From Klebsiella electrica (GTDB lineage Bacteria; Pseudomonadota; Gammaproteobacteria; Enterobacterales; Enterobacteriaceae), in NCBI RefSeq assembly GCF_006711645.1, contig NZ_CP041247.1, positions 3,162,001 through 3,226,000 of the forward strand: a stretch of 64,000 nucleotides of DNA, in the 5' to 3' direction. Under the pieces are notes generated by a model that had not been told where the DNA came from, searched no databases, and was given only the letters and a program-made list of their open reading frames with translations. The first letter of the stretch is position 1. The number at the start of each line of letters is the position of its first letter. Both the position numbers and the translations under genes were made by a program. Of the stretch, positions 8,890-18,223 are shown piece after piece.

Positions 8890-9429
8890 CTACCACATTA
8901 AATCATCAGGCACTTTAAAATCAGCATACGGGTCGTCTTCGTCCTGCTCTTCCTGGCTGAGCGCGCTGTGTAACACAATGCTGTCCGCATCGCGCTGCGC
9001 AATTTTATCCGCGACGTTAGCCGGAATAATCGCGTATACGCTCTCGCCGCTGCTGTCTGCCACCAAACGCGCGATCGCCAGACGGCCGCTAATCAGTTGG
9101 GACTGAACCAGCTTATCGACAAAAATCTTTTTGATGAGGTTGTTGTCGGTAAAGTTAAAGCCAATGTCCCCTTTTGCCGGCACAATTCGGTTCATTTCAA
9201 TAAGCTGTTTCACCTGGGCTTTATATTCTTTGGCTAAAACAGCCTGCTTTTGCTGTTCACCGAGCTGCTTATCACGTTCGAGCTGCGCCTTTTTGTTTTC
9301 TTCCACCGCCTCTCGCGCTTCACGCGCCTGAACCCGTGATTTTTTCGCCGTTCTTTGCACTTTAGCGACCTTTTTGCTGGTCACTAACCCGGCTTTCAGC
9401 AGCTGCTCTTGTAAGGTGAGTTTTGTCAT
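8890..9429 (-). CDS. yaiL: YaiL-family nucleoprotein/polynucleotide-associated protein (DUF2058)
   Basis: A 179-residue DUF2058 protein, close to E. coli YaiL from end to end: it begins with TLQEQLLKAGLVTSKK and ends DPYADFKVPDDLMW. Residues about 20-80 form a long, highly charged, Lys/Arg/Glu/Gln-rich helix, probably coiled coil and possibly nucleic-acid binding. A compact domain containing GDIGFNFTDNNLIKKIFVD follows. The biochemical role is not established in the family. It stands alone here between a GNAT gene and a transporter remnant. Confidence 0.85.
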   Translation of the reverse strand: MTKLTLQEQLLKAGLVTSKKVAKVQRTAKKSRVQAREAREAVEENKKAQLERDKQLGEQQKQAVLAKEYKAQVKQLIEMNRIVPAKGDIGFNFTDNNLIKKIFVDKLVQSQLISGRLAIARLVADSSGESVYAIIPANVADKIAQRDADSIVLHSALSQEEQDEDDPYADFKVPDDLMW

Positions 9430-9541
9430 TTCGTCTCTAACCCCGTTGAGAAATTTCTGCGATTATAGCGGGAATGTCGGCGGCTGTACCAGGATTGCAT
9501 CACCGCAAGATTAGCGGCCACTCTTACAGGTAGAGGACACC

Positions 9542-9880
9542 ATGCCGGCTATGCGCGAAATACTGAAGGCCGCCATTTGGGGCGCAAGTTTTTTGTTCAT
9601 GCGAATTGCCGCACCTGAATTCGGTGCGATTAACACTGCTTTTTTACGCGTCTTCTTTGGCTTTAGCGGGCTTACCGTTATTTTGTTTGTTCTTAAATCC
9701 TCATTTAATTTTGAAGGGAAGTTCAAATCATCGCTTATTTTAGGGGTAATTAATTCTGGGTTCCCTTTCCTGATGTATTGTCTTGCCGCCAGATGGTTGC
9801 AGCCACAGCTTCACTATTTTCAGCACGCCGTTCGGCCTTTCCCTGCGGCTCTCCCGGTCGACAGAGCCGCTGAAAATTGA
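9542..9880 (+). pseudogene. EamA/DMT-type transporter, truncated and frameshifted
   Basis: The first 80 or so codons read as the N-terminus of an EamA drug/metabolite exporter (IWGASFLFMRIAAPEFG, then a second hydrophobic segment ending FPFLMYCLAARWL). After about 9795 the frame loses similarity. The next frame reads GCSHSFTIFSTPFG, resembling the family's continuation, so at least one frameshift is present. Only about 110 codons remain of a protein normally near 300 residues with ten TM segments. The 3' remainder is not recognisable before the diguanylate cyclase gene, so this is a decayed gene. Confidence 0.7.
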
Positions 9881-10060
9881 GAATGCCGATATCTGGTTTT
9901 CGTTCCCCAGGCGACCCGGTGGCGAGAGTCATCTGCCGTTGCGCAAACCGGCTCCTGTTCCTGTCTGAAAACCGCGGCGGTAAAAATCCTGACCAGTCCC
10001 CCACCGTTAATAAAGCAAAAAAATATTCGCAACTTTAGCGCAGCAACGTCAGGCAAATGA

Positions 10061-11605
10061 CTATTGGCGATGCTCGCTGACCACGACCCGGTTTCGTCCT
10101 TGTCGTTTGGCCTGGTATAACGCTGAATCCGCTTCCATAAGGAGTCGTTCGTAGTCGCTGGCATAATCTTTTAGCCCCGCAACACCGATCGAGACCGTAA
10201 GATGTCCGGCCTCAGTGAACTCTGTAGCCGATATGACCTGACGGATCCGCTCAGCGATCGCAGCGGACTCTGCGAGCGTGGTTTCCGACAACAGGACCAC
10301 GAACTCCTCGCCACCAAAGCGGCTGATGACGTCCCCTTTGCGGCATGTCAGTTTTAATAGATCCGCGGTATGAACCAGCACGGCATCGCCAGCACTGTGC
10401 CCGAAACGATCGTTAATCGTTTTAAAATGATCGATATCGACGGCAATCGCACACTGATTTTTGAGGTTCTTGATATACGTTAATTGCTCATAGAAACCCC
10501 GTCGGTTATACAAACCCGTCAAAGGATCTGTCATCGCCTCATCACTGAGCGCGGCAAATTGTGCAGAGACTAAACGAAAGCGTTTTTCCATCGCATCTCT
10601 GAGTAGATAAGCTTCCTGATACCAGGCCCTGATGGATGATATTTTCTCCGGGGAGGTAAGACTGTCAGTGGCCTGAACCAGCCGGGCAAGCTGCGCCAGT
10701 GGTTTTGCTATCCGTAATGAAAGGAAAGCCACCCCCGTAGCAATAAAGAACAGTATAGCCAGCACCAGCCCGGAAATTTTCTTCGCAGTATTCAACAACA
10801 TACTGGTTACAACCTCTGACGGCGTTGACACAATAATATTCCAGTCAGATTTCTTCAGACCCGCATAGCCAACCAAACGATCTCGCCCGACAAAAGAACC
10901 GCTTAAGTTGTTGCTCATATACGCTTTCAATTGTGGAGATAGATTGAGACGCGGGGTTGTCTTCGAGGGAGTCGTCGCGAATATCACCATGCCATCGCGA
11001 TCGACAATAGTTACCGAGACATTATCTTTATAAAAGTGAAGACTAATAATATCACTTAGCATACTTTGCTTTTTCAGATAAATGCTTCCACCGAGATACC
11101 CCAGATAGTGACCATCTGACGAACGGAGTGGGTGCGAGAGCATGATTATCTCATTCCCGGCAACCGACGTGAATGGACCAGAAATCAGCGGTTGTTGAAC
11201 GGCCAGAGCATTTTGGCTGGCGTCAGAATGCACTTTGAGGCCTGTCAGCGCAGGCAAGTAAGGTGAAGTGGCAATAATAACAGCCTTAGTGTCAACCACT
11301 CCGACAGAGTTAAAGACTTCTGACCTCAGCTGCAGACGCTCTATCTCATGCCTGGCCAGGGATGTATCGGTGCTATGTAGCTCTGACGCGGTCCAGGCTA
11401 ATTCACGTTGCGCCATGGCCAGATATCGGTCTGTCGTATCAGCAATTTTCATCGCGTAAGCCAGGTTACTCTCAAGGAGCGAGTTTTCTATTTCTTTCTT
11501 TTGAAATAAATAGATCCCTCCAAGAAGCAGAAAAGTTGTCAGGATAACCCCCCCTGACGAGAAAGCAATAAGCAGGGGGAGGAGAAACGGTTTTTTTTGA
11601 AACAT
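10061..11605 (-). CDS. Membrane diguanylate cyclase with periplasmic sensor
   Basis: A 514-residue protein. TM1 is at about residues 8-33. A periplasmic domain of about 240 residues follows, probably of the Cache (double PAS-like) class, then TM2 near 275-300, a short linker and a C-terminal GGDEF domain (DPLTGLYNRRGFYEQL). The active-site loop is RFGGEEF, so catalysis should be intact. An RxxD product-inhibition site (RKGD) sits five residues before GGEEF. It should make cyclic di-GMP in response to an extracellular ligand and so tune biofilm or motility. SD AGGTGA precedes the ATG. I cannot match it to a named E. coli Dgc. Confidence 0.88.
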   Translation of the reverse strand: MFQKKPFLLPLLIAFSSGGVILTTFLLLGGIYLFQKKEIENSLLESNLAYAMKIADTTDRYLAMAQRELAWTASELHSTDTSLARHEIERLQLRSEVFNSVGVVDTKAVIIATSPYLPALTGLKVHSDASQNALAVQQPLISGPFTSVAGNEIIMLSHPLRSSDGHYLGYLGGSIYLKKQSMLSDIISLHFYKDNVSVTIVDRDGMVIFATTPSKTTPRLNLSPQLKAYMSNNLSGSFVGRDRLVGYAGLKKSDWNIIVSTPSEVVTSMLLNTAKKISGLVLAILFFIATGVAFLSLRIAKPLAQLARLVQATDSLTSPEKISSIRAWYQEAYLLRDAMEKRFRLVSAQFAALSDEAMTDPLTGLYNRRGFYEQLTYIKNLKNQCAIAVDIDHFKTINDRFGHSAGDAVLVHTADLLKLTCRKGDVISRFGGEEFVVLLSETTLAESAAIAERIRQVISATEFTEAGHLTVSIGVAGLKDYASDYERLLMEADSALYQAKRQGRNRVVVSEHRQ

Positions 11606-12109
11606 TTTTCACCTGTATTACAGAAGATCCTGGCAACTTGCCTTCACTTTTCCGTCAGGAAAGTTATCTTGCGTAGCCAGCGCAACTCTCAATGGATTTC
11701 CCTTTTGACAGGATTTTCATTTCTGCTGTTTTGACGTCATATACAACATTCACGTGTCCATGTGGGGATGTGGGGATGTGGGGATGATAGCAAATACCTG
11801 AGCAGGTATTGTCAGCGCACCTGTTTTCTTCGTGCTTTTGATATTGCCGTTTTCCTGGTCATCAACCGTCGCTCCTCCGGCGCTACATTATACGTTGGTT
11901 TACCCGCTTTAATAAATTCCAGCGTCACGGCATACTCCAGGGAATGGGGCCGGGAACGCTATCGCCCGTCATTTCTCCAGGTAAATGGTCCAATACGCCG
12001 CCCCACACTGCCGGGATATCCCCTCGTGGTGGTCAAAAGGATTTACGCCCTGGGTTATCAGCGAAAATGTCCATGTTAACGACGCCATAAGGAATAAGGC
12101 AGCAGAGGT
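11606..12109. other. Intergenic stretch with short tandem repeat
   Basis: About 500 bp without a convincing gene. At about 11758-11785 the 8-mer ATGTGGGG is repeated three times in tandem. A 105-codon open frame covering 11762-12079 has no recognisable domain and uses the repeat as its start, so I do not call it. The upstream end should hold the diguanylate cyclase promoter. Confidence 0.4.
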
Positions 12110-12748
12110 TCAGATATAAGGATGCAGGGCGGAAATGATAAGGCCAGCTGCAAAACACATGAACACTATCCCGCCGGTTTTATTGAGTTTACTGAAGAGA
12201 TTACCGGCAGACATCTTCATCTTTACGGCGTGGGCGAAAAGCCCGTAAAGCGAGTGGATGGCGATCACTAAAAGACAGAAAATACCCGCCAGTATCGAAA
12301 ACTGAGCAACGAATGGCTGCTGCGGGTGAATAAATTGCGGGAACAGCGCCATAAAGAAGACAATAGGTTTGGGATTGAGCAGAGAAACCAGCAGTCCCTG
12401 GCGGAAACGTTGACTCGCCGGCGGTACGACATCGGTTCCCGCGGTGACCGCGCGATTGTTCAGCACAGGGGGGACCGAGCGGAATAATTTGCTCCCCAGG
12501 TAGATCAGGTAAGCGGCCCCGGTAACTTTCACCGCCAGCAGCGCCAGCTGGGAGGTGGTGATGATCGCTCCGACACTGCTGGCCGCAACGATCGCTATCA
12601 CCCCCATTCCGGCGGCCACACCGATGATCCCGGCCATGGCATGACGCAAGCTATAGTTCAGTGTGTTCGTCAGGGTAAACAACACGCCCGGCCCGGGGGT
12701 GGCGATGGTCAGGCTGGCGATAAGCATATAAAAAGCGATCTGCTGCAT
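12110..12748 (-). CDS. LysE/RhtB-family amino acid exporter
   Basis: A 212-residue inner-membrane protein with about six TM segments and the family N-terminal signature IATPGPGVLFTLTNTL (residues about 14-29). It also has SLLNPKPIVFFMALFPQFI in the middle. RhtB-type proteins export amino acids such as threonine, homoserine or leucine by proton antiport. The ATG at 12748 was chosen because AGGATGT lies six bases upstream and the first TM begins at once; the longer open frame adds an unsupported N-terminal extension. It is monocistronic, and the substrate is not predictable. Confidence 0.85.
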   Translation of the reverse strand: MQQIAFYMLIASLTIATPGPGVLFTLTNTLNYSLRHAMAGIIGVAAGMGVIAIVAASSVGAIITTSQLALLAVKVTGAAYLIYLGSKLFRSVPPVLNNRAVTAGTDVVPPASQRFRQGLLVSLLNPKPIVFFMALFPQFIHPQQPFVAQFSILAGIFCLLVIAIHSLYGLFAHAVKMKMSAGNLFSKLNKTGGIVFMCFAAGLIISALHPYI

Positions 12749-13494
12749 AAAAGTACATCCTGTCAGGAACAGGGGGCGCAGCTGCACCCCGGTAAGATCT
12801 GCGGAAATTATCGCGATCTCGTTGGTCGGCAAATAAGATACGGTCTGACAGGCGTTCATTCGCGTAATAACTGGCCCACAGGCGCCAGGTCATCTTTTTC
12901 AGAACTATTCATGATAAAAACACGGCAATGAATAAACTTAAATTTACTTTATAGTAACGTTTTATTCTTGTCACCAGGTTTTAACAAAACCTTATACATC
13001 AATGAATTAAATAAAATTTAATTCACACATTGAACTAATTGCAGGAGTTTTAATCACCAAAAGTGACGATGAAGTCTATTTTAACACCAGAAATGATATA
13101 TACCCGGAGTTTTGCTATCGCATTTTATGCCATAAAAATTAATACATTAAGAAAAAATCACTAAATTTAATCCTTAAATGGCAACATAGTAGAAAAACAC
13201 TCTGAATTACTCTCTTCAGCCTGTACGCTCGCGATCGTGCCATCGATGAGGTCAGGATGACCGTTAATATCCGCCATATTGGGTGCTGAATGGGCTGGAG
13301 TCCGGATGACGTCCAGCGGTGTGGCTATACTCGTTGATACTGAGCAGGCAGGCACGGAGGCTGGATGACATGGGAAAGAGAATAACCGGGAAACGAGCTG
13401 GCTTCAGATTCATGTTATTCCTGTTGAACTTTATGCTATGGCCACCGTAAGCTCTCAATAACCGTTTAATTTAAAACCCCTGTCAGTGAATAAT

Positions 13495-13528
13495 TTATCT
13501 ATTTTATTATTAATAATAAAATAGATAA
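13495..13528. repeat. Perfect 34-bp AT-only palindrome
   Basis: The two 17-base arms match without a loop. The left arm begins TTATCTATTTTATTA. All but two bases are A or T. It could extrude as a cruciform or act as a protein site. No T-run rule or gene end explains it. Confidence 0.85.
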
Positions 13529-13590
13529 TTAAATCTGTTGCACCAGGGCAGGAAAAATTTGCTCCCGGACGGTGCAGGCGCGCCATGAAT

Positions 13591-13613
13591 AGCGGGTTAA
13601 ATCCGCTTTTTTT
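13591..13613 (+). terminator. Rho-independent terminator
   Basis: AGCGG-GTTAAAT-CCGCT followed by a run of seven Ts. It has no identifiable upstream gene in its direction, so it may belong to a decayed gene or a small RNA transcribed from the AT-rich island. Confidence 0.6.
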
Positions 13614-13962
13614 ATGGCATCCTTCTTGCTTTATTTATTGCTCAGGTAATCGAGAAGCCATAAATACAGCGTTCTGACGACGCGAATAGCGGACGGAAGC
13701 TTAAATCATGACCACAAAAATCTTTCACGATGAGAAAGCGGCCCGCCGAAAACCGTTATTTGAACCGCTTCACTTTGCTCTACCCTGCCCATCCCCTGAG
13801 ACTTCTGCTCAGGAGCAGCCGCTTGCTTACGGCGGGTTTTACTGTCAGTTGATAAAAACAATACCCGGTGCCCCGGCATCAGCCAGGAATAGTCAGAGTA
13901 GCGTTTAACGGCTGCGCCTTGCGCTTTACTTCCGTTCAGTTCATCCCTGTAGGAGGGGCATC

Positions 13963-15189
13963 ATGCGATACATTCCGGGCCGCATCCCCGTCATCCTTGC
14001 GGTCAGTAATCTGTTTTTTACCTGCGCTGTCTCTGTTGATCTGACCATCGCCACTCTGGTGGGCTATCAGCTGGCGCCGTCTGATGAACTGGCGACAGTG
14101 CCATTTGCGCTCATCACTGTCGCCGGCGCGTTCTCGAGTCTGTTTGCGGCCAGCATGATTGGCCGGGGAAACGAAAAACTCGCGTTTATCCTGGGATCGG
14201 TATGCGGTACAGCGGGCGGATTATTGTCTTTTCTCGCCGTGCTGAAGGGCAGTTTTTTACTTTTTTGCACCGGCTGCTTTCTTGTCGGCGTCTATCAGGC
14301 TTTCAGCCAGTACTATCGTCTGGTTGCCGCCGATCACTCCCCGCCGGAAGTGAAGGGGCAGTCTATCTCTCTGGTCATGATTGGCGGCGTTGTGGCGGCA
14401 ATCCTCGGGCCGCTGTTGACGATTATTGCGCGGGATGTCCCCGGGCTACCTCGCTTTGCCGGTGTTTATCTCGTTGTGGCAATGCTGGGTATTCTGTCTG
14501 CGCTTAATCTGGCCCTGTTCCTCGATCGAGAAAAAAAAGATCCCCCTGCCCCGGACAGCGCCGCGCCTCCGCCAGGGTCACCGACCAGTCGGCAGTTAAT
14601 GAAACGTGCGGATTACCGTACGGCCTGGCTTCACCTGGTCGTGGGCTCCTTCGTGATGCTTTTTCTTATGACGGCGGCCCCTCTCTCCGTGACGCACCAC
14701 CATTCAATGAATGAGGGCGCGCTGGTTATTCAGCTGCATCTGCTGGGGATGTATGTCCCTTCACTGTTTACCGGTCTGCTGATACGAAAAGTGGGTATCA
14801 CCGCTCTGTTATATACCGGGATCGCGCTCAACATATCAGCCATCGCGGTTAACCTGAGCGGGGAAACGATGCTGGCATACAGCTTAAGTCTGCTGCTGGT
14901 GGGGATCGGATGGAACTTTATGTTTGTCGGTGGCTCTACGCTGCTCAGTCTCTCTTATCGGGATCATGAGCGAAAAAAAGCACAAGGTCTGGCCGAAACC
15001 AGCCGCTTTATTTTCTCCGCGATCGCCACCTCAGGGGCCGGCGTGATGCTGGCAGTTGTGGGCTGGAAGGCGCTGGGCCTGATGATGTTACCTGTTTTAC
15101 TGATCTGCCTGGTATCCACCTGGCAGTATGGTCATGCTCTGAGGAAAGATGGCGCTATCGCCTCACCTGCTGCTGAAGACGGTTCTTAA
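13963..15189 (+). CDS. MFS transporter
   Basis: A 408-residue major facilitator with about twelve TM segments and a hydrophilic, proline-rich central loop (EKKDPPAPDSAAPPPGSP, about residues 187-205). The second half carries GWNFMFVGGSTLL and KAQGLAETSRF, a pattern seen in uncharacterised MFS exporters. SD GGAGGGG lies seven bases before the ATG. The substrate is unknown. It lies directly upstream of the interrupted methyltransferase on the same strand, about 230 bp away. Confidence 0.82.
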   Translation: MRYIPGRIPVILAVSNLFFTCAVSVDLTIATLVGYQLAPSDELATVPFALITVAGAFSSLFAASMIGRGNEKLAFILGSVCGTAGGLLSFLAVLKGSFLLFCTGCFLVGVYQAFSQYYRLVAADHSPPEVKGQSISLVMIGGVVAAILGPLLTIIARDVPGLPRFAGVYLVVAMLGILSALNLALFLDREKKDPPAPDSAAPPPGSPTSRQLMKRADYRTAWLHLVVGSFVMLFLMTAAPLSVTHHHSMNEGALVIQLHLLGMYVPSLFTGLLIRKVGITALLYTGIALNISAIAVNLSGETMLAYSLSLLLVGIGWNFMFVGGSTLLSLSYRDHERKKAQGLAETSRFIFSAIATSGAGVMLAVVGWKALGLMMLPVLLICLVSTWQYGHALRKDGAIASPAAEDGS

Positions 15190-15498
15190 CCCCGCGCACT
15201 CCGGCCGGATGTTACCTCTGCGCCATCATTGAATACCGGTCAGTTTTTTGCGCAAGGAATACGCGGACGCTACGAGCGGAAAATAATACAGGTGTGCCGG
15301 ATGCAGCCCTGTTATTGCATGCTGCGCAGGCTATTTTCGCTACACAAACGCTTCATCCCATACCCTATGGCGTATAAACTGGCGCCTATGGTCGCTGGCA
15401 AAAAGGCATTTTCACTATGAATCCCTATGAACAAGCGTATCGGCAACTGCGGGCTAATGGCGCTACCGCCTGGGCTGGAGAAGGTTATCTCAGGGCCA

Positions 15499-15506
15499 AA
15501 AAACAG
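15499..15506. repeat. IS target-site duplication, left copy
   Basis: AAAAACAG immediately precedes the IS end GTAAGCGCC. The identical 8 bases follow the other end at 18216. Eight bases is the usual IS66-family duplication length. Confidence 0.9.
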
Positions 15507-15588
15507 GTAAGCGCCCCATCTGCGACGTCTTGTGAAAATTGTCCTGTCTGGCAACAATCGCGCCCATCTATTTTGATGGACACGAACG

Positions 15589-16263
15589 ATGAATTCCCAG
15601 ACAACAAAAGATATTCCCTGCTTCCGTTCTTATTTGCCTGATGCCCTGCGTTTAAGATTTGAAGATAAACTGACCATCCGGGCCATCGCTCAGCGCCTCG
15701 GTCTCAGTCATTCCACAATACATACGCTTTTTCAGCGCTTTATTGCATCCGGTATCGCATGGCCATTGCCCGATTCAGTCTCATTCGCTCAGCTTGACGC
15801 CATCCTTTATGCCAACAGAAAAAATGAATCCACTCGCCCTGAAATCAGCGAGGAAAAATGGCGAAAAGAACGGCGAGCCAGCTACAGCCGTGAATTTAAG
15901 GTCAGTCTGGCTAAGCAGGCATTACAACCCGGTGCTGTTGTTGCCCGGATCGCCAGAGAGCACGATATCAATGATAACCTGCTGTTTAAATGGAAAAGCC
16001 AGTACGAGGACGGCTTACTGAGCGATGATGATATACAGGAATGCATGCCTGTCCCGGTGGCACTGACTGATACGCCAGAGCCGATCAGACCAGTTACAAA
16101 TCCCTTCTGGCGTAACAAGCCTGATGAGTGCCCTGAGTGCGATCCCGAAAACGTCCCACGGTGCGAGCTGCATCTTAAATCAGGTGTGGTAAAACTGTTT
16201 GACCCTCTCACTCCGGAACTGTTACGGGCGCTAATCCGCGAAATGAAAGGCGGTGCCCGATGA
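15589..16263 (+). CDS. tnpA: IS66 TnpA accessory protein with extra N-terminal HTH
   Basis: A 224-residue protein. The middle part (about residues 90-140: RRASYSREFKVSLAKQALQ, then VVARIAREHDINDNLLFKWK) is the HTH of IS3/IS66 OrfA-type proteins. Ahead of it is a second HTH (LTIRAIAQRLGLSHSTIHTLFQRF) followed by GIAWPLPDSVSFAQLDAIL, which resembles the N-terminus of IS21 IstA. IS66 TnpA proteins are usually nearer 130-150 residues, so this looks like a fusion. It overlaps tnpB by 4 bp. Confidence 0.85.
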   Translation: MNSQTTKDIPCFRSYLPDALRLRFEDKLTIRAIAQRLGLSHSTIHTLFQRFIASGIAWPLPDSVSFAQLDAILYANRKNESTRPEISEEKWRKERRASYSREFKVSLAKQALQPGAVVARIAREHDINDNLLFKWKSQYEDGLLSDDDIQECMPVPVALTDTPEPIRPVTNPFWRNKPDECPECDPENVPRCELHLKSGVVKLFDPLTPELLRALIREMKGGAR

Positions 16264-16607
16264 TAACTCTGCCAACCGGTACCAGAATCTGGATCATCGC
16301 TGGCGTCACAGATATGCGTTGTGGCTTCAACGGGCTGGCTTCGAAGGTGCAGAATACGCTGAAAGATGACCCGTTCTCCGGGCATATCTTCGTCTTCCGG
16401 GGCCGCAGTGGCAAAATGGTGAAAATACTGTGGGCCGATCGTGACGGGTTGTGCCTGTTCGCCAAACGCCTCGAGCAGGGCCGCTTCGTGTGGCCGGTGA
16501 CCCGCGACGGGAAAGTGCATCTGACACCCGCCCAGTTGTCCATGCTTCTGGAGGGGATCGCGTGGCAACATCCAAAACGGACGGAACGGCCTGGTATACG
16601 GATATAA
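16260..16607 (+). CDS. tnpB: IS66 TnpB accessory protein
   Basis: A 115-residue IS66 Orf2-type protein with the family blocks VTDMRCGFNGLASKVQ, HIFVFRGRSGKMVKILWAD and DGLCLFAKRLEQGRFVWP. It is required with TnpA for IS66 transposition, but its biochemical role is not defined. It overlaps tnpA by 4 bp and lies 19 bp before tnpC. Confidence 0.93.
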   Translation: MITLPTGTRIWIIAGVTDMRCGFNGLASKVQNTLKDDPFSGHIFVFRGRSGKMVKILWADRDGLCLFAKRLEQGRFVWPVTRDGKVHLTPAQLSMLLEGIAWQHPKRTERPGIRI

Positions 16608-16626
16608 CCCGTGATAAAACAGGGGA

Positions 16627-18183
16627 ATGAACAACACACTCCCCGACGACATCGAGCAACTGAAGGCCCTGCTGATCGCACAGCAGGCGGTTATCGTCCG
16701 TCTGTCCGGTGAAATAACCGGCTATGCCCGCGAGATCGACTCACTCAGGGCGCTGGTCGCTAAACTGCAGAGAATGTTGTTCGGCCGCAGCAGCGAGAAA
16801 AACCGCGAGAAGATAGAAAAGAAGATCGCGCAGGCAGAAAAGCGCATAACCGAGCTCCAGAACAGGCTTGGCGAGGCGCAGTCGCAACTCACCTCAATGG
16901 CCGGAGATACGGGATCAAAAACATCAGACACTCCCGCCCGCAAAGCGCTTCCGGTAACACTCCCCCGTGACAGGCGGGTTATCTCCCCGGCAGAAACCGA
17001 ATGCCCGGTCTGCAGCGGCAAACTAAAACCGCTGGGGGAAAGCATCTCTGAACAGCTGGATATCATCAACACTGCGTTCAGGGTAATCGAAACGGTCCGC
17101 CCAAAACTGGCCTGCAGTCGGTGCGACTGCATCGTGCAGGCACCACTGCCACCAAAACCCATCGAGCGCAGTTACGCCAGTCCGGCTCTGCTGGCACGCA
17201 TTATCATGGCGAAGTTCGCTGAACACCTGCCGCTGTATCGTCAGTCGGAAATCTACGCCCGGCAGGGCGTGGAGCTGAGCCGCAATACGATGGGGCGCTG
17301 GGTTGACATTATGGGAGAACAACTTCGTCCGCTGTATGATGAACTGAACCACTATGTGCTGATGCCGGGTAAAGTGCATGCAGACGACACGCCGGTGAGT
17401 GTACTGGAGCCTGGTCAGGGTAAAACCCGTACCGGGCGGCTGTGGGTCTATGTTCGTGACGATCGTAACGCCGGCTCAACCATGCCGGCTGCCGTGTGGT
17501 TCTCCTACTCTCCCGACCGCAAAGGTATCCATCCACAGCAACATCTGGCGGACTACAGTGGTATCCTGCAGGCCGATGCCTACGCGGGTTACAACGCTCT
17601 TTATGAAAGCGGGCGGGTAACCGAAGCGGCCTGTATGGCACATGCCCGACGCAAGCTCCACGATGTTCACGTTCGCCATCCAACGGCGGTAACAGCAGAG
17701 GCGCTGAACCGTATCGGGGCGCTGTACGCCATCGAATCGGAGATCCGCGGTAGTCCGGCAGAAGAGCGACTGACAGCCAGGAAAGCCAGAAGTGTTCCGC
17801 TGATGCAGTCGCTGTACGACTGGATACAACAGCAGATGGGCACGCTGTCGCGTCACTCAGATACGGCGAAAGCGTTCGCATACCTGCTGAAACAATGGGA
17901 TGCACTGAACGAATACTGCCGCAATGGCTGGGTGGAGATCGACAATAATCTGTGCGAAAACGCACTTCGAGTGGTGGCGCTGGGACGGCGTAACTACATG
18001 TTCTTCGGCTCTGATAGTGGTGGTGACAGTGCGGCAGTGATGTACAGCCTGCTCGGAAGCTGCAAACTCAACGGCATCGAGCCGGAGGCCTGGCTGCACC
18101 ACGTGATCAGTGTCATCAATACCTGGCCTGCCAACCGCGTGAAAGATCTGTTGCCCTGGAACGTCACCCTCTCTGTAAACTAA
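16627..18183 (+). CDS. tnpC: IS66 TnpC DDE transposase
   Basis: A 518-residue transposase, full length for the family. Order of domains: an N-terminal leucine-zipper/coiled coil (residues 1-85), a zinc-finger region (CPVCSG ... CSRCDC, about 117-165), and the DDE core. Candidate catalytic residues are Asp in HADDTPVSV, Asp in QADAYAGYN and Glu in [11 protein letters not shown]-terminal zf/IS66_C segment ([12 protein letters not shown]) ends 32 bp before the right IS end. No frameshift is seen. Confidence 0.95.
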   Translation: MNNTLPDDIEQLKALLIAQQAVIVRLSGEITGYAREIDSLRALVAKLQRMLFGRSSEKNREKIEKKIAQAEKRITELQNRLGEAQSQLTSMAGDTGSKTSDTPARKALPVTLPRDRRVISPAETECPVCSGKLKPLGESISEQLDIINTAFRVIETVRPKLACSRCDCIVQAPLPPKPIERSYASPALLARIIMAKFAEHLPLYRQSEIYARQGVELSRNTMGRWVDIMGEQLRPLYDELNHYVLMPGKVHADDTPVSVLEPGQGKTRTGRLWVYVRDDRNAGSTMPAAVWFSYSPDRKGIHPQQHLADYSGILQADAYAGYNALYESGRVTEAACMAHARRKLHDVHVRHPTAVTAEALNRIGALYAIESEIRGSPAEERLTARKARSVPLMQSLYDWIQQQMGTLSRHSDTAKAFAYLLKQWDALNEYCRNGWVEIDNNLCENALRVVALGRRNYMFFGSDSGGDSAAVMYSLLGSCKLNGIEPEAWLHHVISVINTWPANRVKDLLPWNVTLSVN

Positions 18184-18215
18184 TTTTTACCCCACGTCCT
18201 TCACGAGGCGCTTAC

Positions 18216-18223
18216 AAAAACAG
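18216..18223. repeat. IS target-site duplication, right copy
   Basis: AAAAACAG directly after the right IS end, identical to 15499-15506. The methyltransferase frame resumes at 18224. Confidence 0.9.

Larger units (their letters stand above)
12749..13962. other. Long AT-rich intergenic island with decayed open frames
   Basis: About 1.2 kb without a gene I can support. From 12,950 to 13,560 the DNA is clearly AT-rich, unlike both neighbours. A minus-strand frame starting near 13,413 (MNLKPARFPVILF, lipoprotein-like) would continue into the frame ending at 13,167 only after a shift, so it may be a broken small secreted protein. A 66-codon frame at 13,708-13,908 has no recognisable domain. The stretch also holds a 34-bp palindrome and a terminator, listed separately. 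Confidence 0.4.
15507..18215 (+). mobile_element. Complete IS66-family insertion sequence
   Basis: A 2,709-bp element bounded by GTAAGCGCC at the left and GGCGCTTAC at the right. These are imperfect inverted repeats of about 22 bp sharing the outer nine bases and an inner GACGT. It carries the canonical three-gene tnpA-tnpB-tnpC set, all open and overlapping or closely spaced, so it may still be active. Identical flanking duplications show it arrived by simple transposition and has not recombined since. Confidence 0.93.

Noticed and set aside
11762..12079. 105-codon open frame after the diguanylate cyclase
   Set aside because: It starts inside a tandem repeat, has no SD and no recognisable domain.
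13708..13908. 66-codon open frame before the MFS gene
   Set aside because: The start is weak, composition is unremarkable and no family is recognised. Possibly a remnant.
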